Shown piece by piece: positions 61,417-64,000 of a stretch of 64,000 nucleotides of DNA (positions are counted from its first letter, which is position 1; each line of letters starts with the position of its first letter). The notes beneath the pieces were generated by a model. That model had not been told where the DNA came from. It saw only the letters and a program-made list of their open reading frames with translations, and made no database searches. The DNA comes from Loxodes magnus (Eukaryota; Ciliophora; Karyorelictea; Loxodida; Loxodidae). The stretch spans positions 992,001 to 1,056,000 of the forward strand of contig CAMPDV010000007.1 of the NCBI GenBank assembly GCA_946699065.1, given 5' to 3'. A program made the translations under genes and the position numbers.

Positions 61417-62771
61417 CTGTTCTAAACTTTAACCATATTAAATATTAATATGAAGGATTAAATTATATTAAGATAATAGTGTTGAAGGAAGATATACCTG
61501 GATTAATAAATTTACTGGTTTTACTATAAATAGCATCATTAATATAATAAAGAAAATTAAAACATCTAATTTCTTACAGATTCTAAGATTTTTCGTATAC
61601 AAGCAAGTATTTTGGAACCATATTAATATAACAAATAATGCTTAGAGAGATTAAAAGGAAACTAATTAATTTATTAAATAGAAAGAATTTCTAGATATAA
61701 TTTAAGATTCAAAAAGTGAATAAAAGATGATAGTTTGAATTAAAAAATATCAATAATAATTAATTGTTCTTAAAAGTGATTTTCATATAGCTAAATCAAT
61801 GAAATAGGAAATTAATAAGCATTTTATACAATTTATATATAATAATAGGAATTTTATAAAGAATATAAATAGTAGTGGTAAGAACGCTTGCATTTAGATA
61901 AAGTATCTTAAAACATACTAAAAATAAATAATTTTCATTATTGTTTGTACTTTATGAGTAAAGAACCGACAACTTATCCCACCTACAATAAGAAAAATTT
62001 TAATTTGTAAGGAATTTACTTTTTTATGTCTTAAAGTTGTATTTGACTATAATAGCTGGATTCAATTATAATTTAAAGAAACTCTAATTTTTTATTCTAT
62101 TATAAGACTAATTTTAATAAAACTTCAATAGGATTTTAATTCTATAATAGTCCATATTAGAGTGTAAATTAATTAAATCTAAAAAAGTGGTGTGATTGCT
62201 AACGCTTATATAAGGCTAAATGATTATTATTTCTGATTAAATCAGTACTCAAATGCAATATTATGTTGATTTGATTCTAAAGTAATAAAAATTTCTGCTT
62301 AAGTAGTAATTCTTTTTCTATAATACTATAACGAAGCTTTTATTTTATAAAGCTTTAAATATCATTCGCAGATTTCTTTCGATTTTGCCTTTTATTTTTA
62401 TTTAATTAGTTATTTTATTTTCATATTTAGTTATCAATATAAATTTAGAAGAATCTAAATAGATATAGAATTATGTTCCTCTAAATATTAAGTTCATAGG
62501 AAATAAATATAAAGAGATTTACTAGAATCTTTTATAGAGTAGTTCTAGCATTTTAAAAGCTCTATAAAGCAAATTGATATTCATATCTTTCATCAGTCAT
62601 ATTAATTAATAGCAATATAGAACTTTTTTATACTTAGATAGATATTTAATAGTCTACCTTTCTATTTCCTTATTTTTCTTTATATAATATCAACAGTTCG
62701 TTGAGAATTTGGAAATTATAGTTTTATGACCCTTTTGAATTTGCATAAGAAGATTTTAAGTAAGAAAAATA
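61417..62771. other. AT-rich intergenic region
   Basis: About 1.35 kb with no supported gene or RNA. Confidence 0.5.
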
Positions 62772-64000
62772 ATGAAGAAAAAAAGGAAAAGCATGGAATC
62801 TTGGCATAGCAAAGATATTATAAATCAAGTATCCTATAGCAGAACTTATATTATAACTATTTTTAGGACTAGGGGGAGATAAATAAGAAAGTCTCCCAAA
62901 TTGAGACGACATCTGAAAAGAAGCACAGAAAATAGGAAAAAATAGATTGCAAAAAGAAATATTGGAACTAACATCAACGGAGCAGATAAGCTATAATTAT
63001 CTAGTCAAAATAGTGCTTATTTTCGGTAAGAGGTCAAGAAACTAAAGAAATACAATTAAAAAAATAGAAACACTGTGCTTCAGCAGCACAGAAAAGAATT
63101 TGGAGCATCGATAAGGTTATATTGAAACTACTATGGAGGTGTCTATAGAAAGAAAACAGTATTAATTAACTCAAGCTTGATGTTACTTAAGCAGAATCTT
63201 GATAATTAATAATAATAAAATAAATAGATTCAAAAGGACAATGACGAATTTCGAATTTATTTAGAGAAGCTCGAGATAAATTACAAGAAGAAGGAAGAAA
63301 AATTCTAAGAGCTCCTTAAAGAGAAAGAAGAATTATCCCAGTTTGAAATTGACCCAGATGAAGATATGTACAGTTGAAAGTGAATATAAAAACTTTTATT
63401 GTCTTTAATTTGAGGAAATATTTTCTCTAATTAAAGATGACCCAAAACCCTTTTAGTTAAAATTAATTAATTAATTAAAAATTGAAAAACTAAAACTGTC
63501 TGAGTAAACTGAGTTAATACTAATAAATAAAGAGAGATTTATAAGAATTCATGAGGATTTAATAAAGATAGAACAGTTTAAAAATAAAAATAGAGAGATG
63601 TGTAAAAAAAATCGACATAATTACCAGAAAATCAGCTTTAATATTATAGCAAATTGACTCAAGGAACTAAAAAGGCGATTCAATAATAAAGAAAAAAAGC
63701 GATAAGGAAGCAAAAAAGAAATGTGAAAGAATGATATTAATTAAATTTATAAACGCCTCTGCTAAGAAGATACAGGAAATTTTAGAATTTGAATAATATA
63801 TTGGAATATTAAAGAAACAAGAAAATAGTGAGATTGGAACAACTGCAGCTAAAATGAGAGAGAAAGACATTACATTTATTCAATAGAAAATATTTACAGG
63901 AAAAAAGAGAAATAGAACCAATTGAGGAATTTAGATATCAAGAATAACAAGCAAGACAGAGAGGAAGAGAGTAGGTTCTATTAGGATTTAGTAAAATTGA
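62772..64000 (+). CDS. Coiled-coil protein, 3' end beyond the window (model incomplete)
   Basis: Starts MKKKRKSMESWHSKDIIN. A charged N-terminal third is followed by coiled coil (FRIYLEKLEINYKKKEEK, ELLKEKEELSQFEIDPDED). At 63373-63382 two in-frame TGAs occur close together, yet strong coding character goes on in another frame (YKNFYCLQFEEIFSLIKDDP, LILINKERFIRIHEDLIKIE), then in a third (KCERMILIKFINASAKKIQ), and again near the end (IEPIEEFRYQEQQARQRGRE). Short introns probably explain most of these shifts, but I could not place one at the first shift; two adjacent genes cannot be excluded. No family recognised. Confidence 0.45.

Noticed and set aside
1-64000. Interpretation as pseudogene-rich DNA because of in-frame TAA/TAG/TGA
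   Set aside because: The apparent stops fall at conserved Gln and Trp positions across unrelated families, so the code, not decay, explains them.

Overview
The window looks like nuclear DNA of a karyorelict ciliate, most probably Loxodes or a close relative. Read with the standard code, almost nothing is open. Reading TAA and TAG as glutamine and TGA as both tryptophan and stop (NCBI code 27) gives long, recognisable proteins. Conserved tryptophans fall on TGA in a Cdh1 WD40 protein, a CDPK (DVW), an AGC kinase (GKVW) and an Ap4A phosphorylase (KEWM), and every gene whose end could be placed ends at TGA. The genes carry spliceosomal introns of mostly 16-22 nt with GT-AG ends. Removing them restores frames exactly; in eight of the larger models (CFAP97-like, CDPK, Cdh1, PRPS, both AGC kinases, sorting nexin, NT-C2) the spliced length is a multiple of three and the protein family is intact. 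Intergenic DNA is very AT-rich and makes up a large part of the window.

Layout. 1-25 kb: a membrane TPR/VWA protein, the mitochondrial import factor TIM44, a diverged protein kinase, an unknown helical protein, a HAD-fold protein, a CFAP97/Hemingway-type ciliary protein, a four-EF-hand CDPK, the APC/C activator Cdh1, a membrane-anchored Ap4A phosphorylase and small unknown genes. 26-34 kb: a PRPP synthetase, then two near-identical 1,300-bp arms in inverted orientation around a 2,558-bp spacer, each holding a whole STK32/YANK-like AGC kinase. 34-49 kb: a coiled-coil/Kelch gene, a LINE-like insertion, a VTT-domain membrane protein, a PX-BAR sorting nexin, an NT-C2 coiled-coil protein, a TRIM-like RING/B-box protein and a tRNA-Met-like gene. 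51-64 kb: the ubiquitin-activating enzyme UBA1, several small unknown genes, a second LINE-like insertion with an exact 17-bp target-site duplication, and a coiled-coil gene that runs off the end.

The genes are a mixed housekeeping, signalling and cilium set. There is no operon logic: both strands are used and neighbours are functionally unrelated. UBA1, Cdh1 and the RING/B-box protein all belong to ubiquitin-linked processes but are far apart.

The most interesting points are the context-dependent TGA (several genes end in two or more close in-frame TGAs), the 1.3-kb inverted duplication of a kinase gene, and a pair of short LINE-like elements that encode only a coiled-coil/CCHC-type protein and end in (TTA)n. 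All exon structures were worked out by eye from frame and family conservation. Start codons and some 3' ends remain tentative, as stated in each entry.
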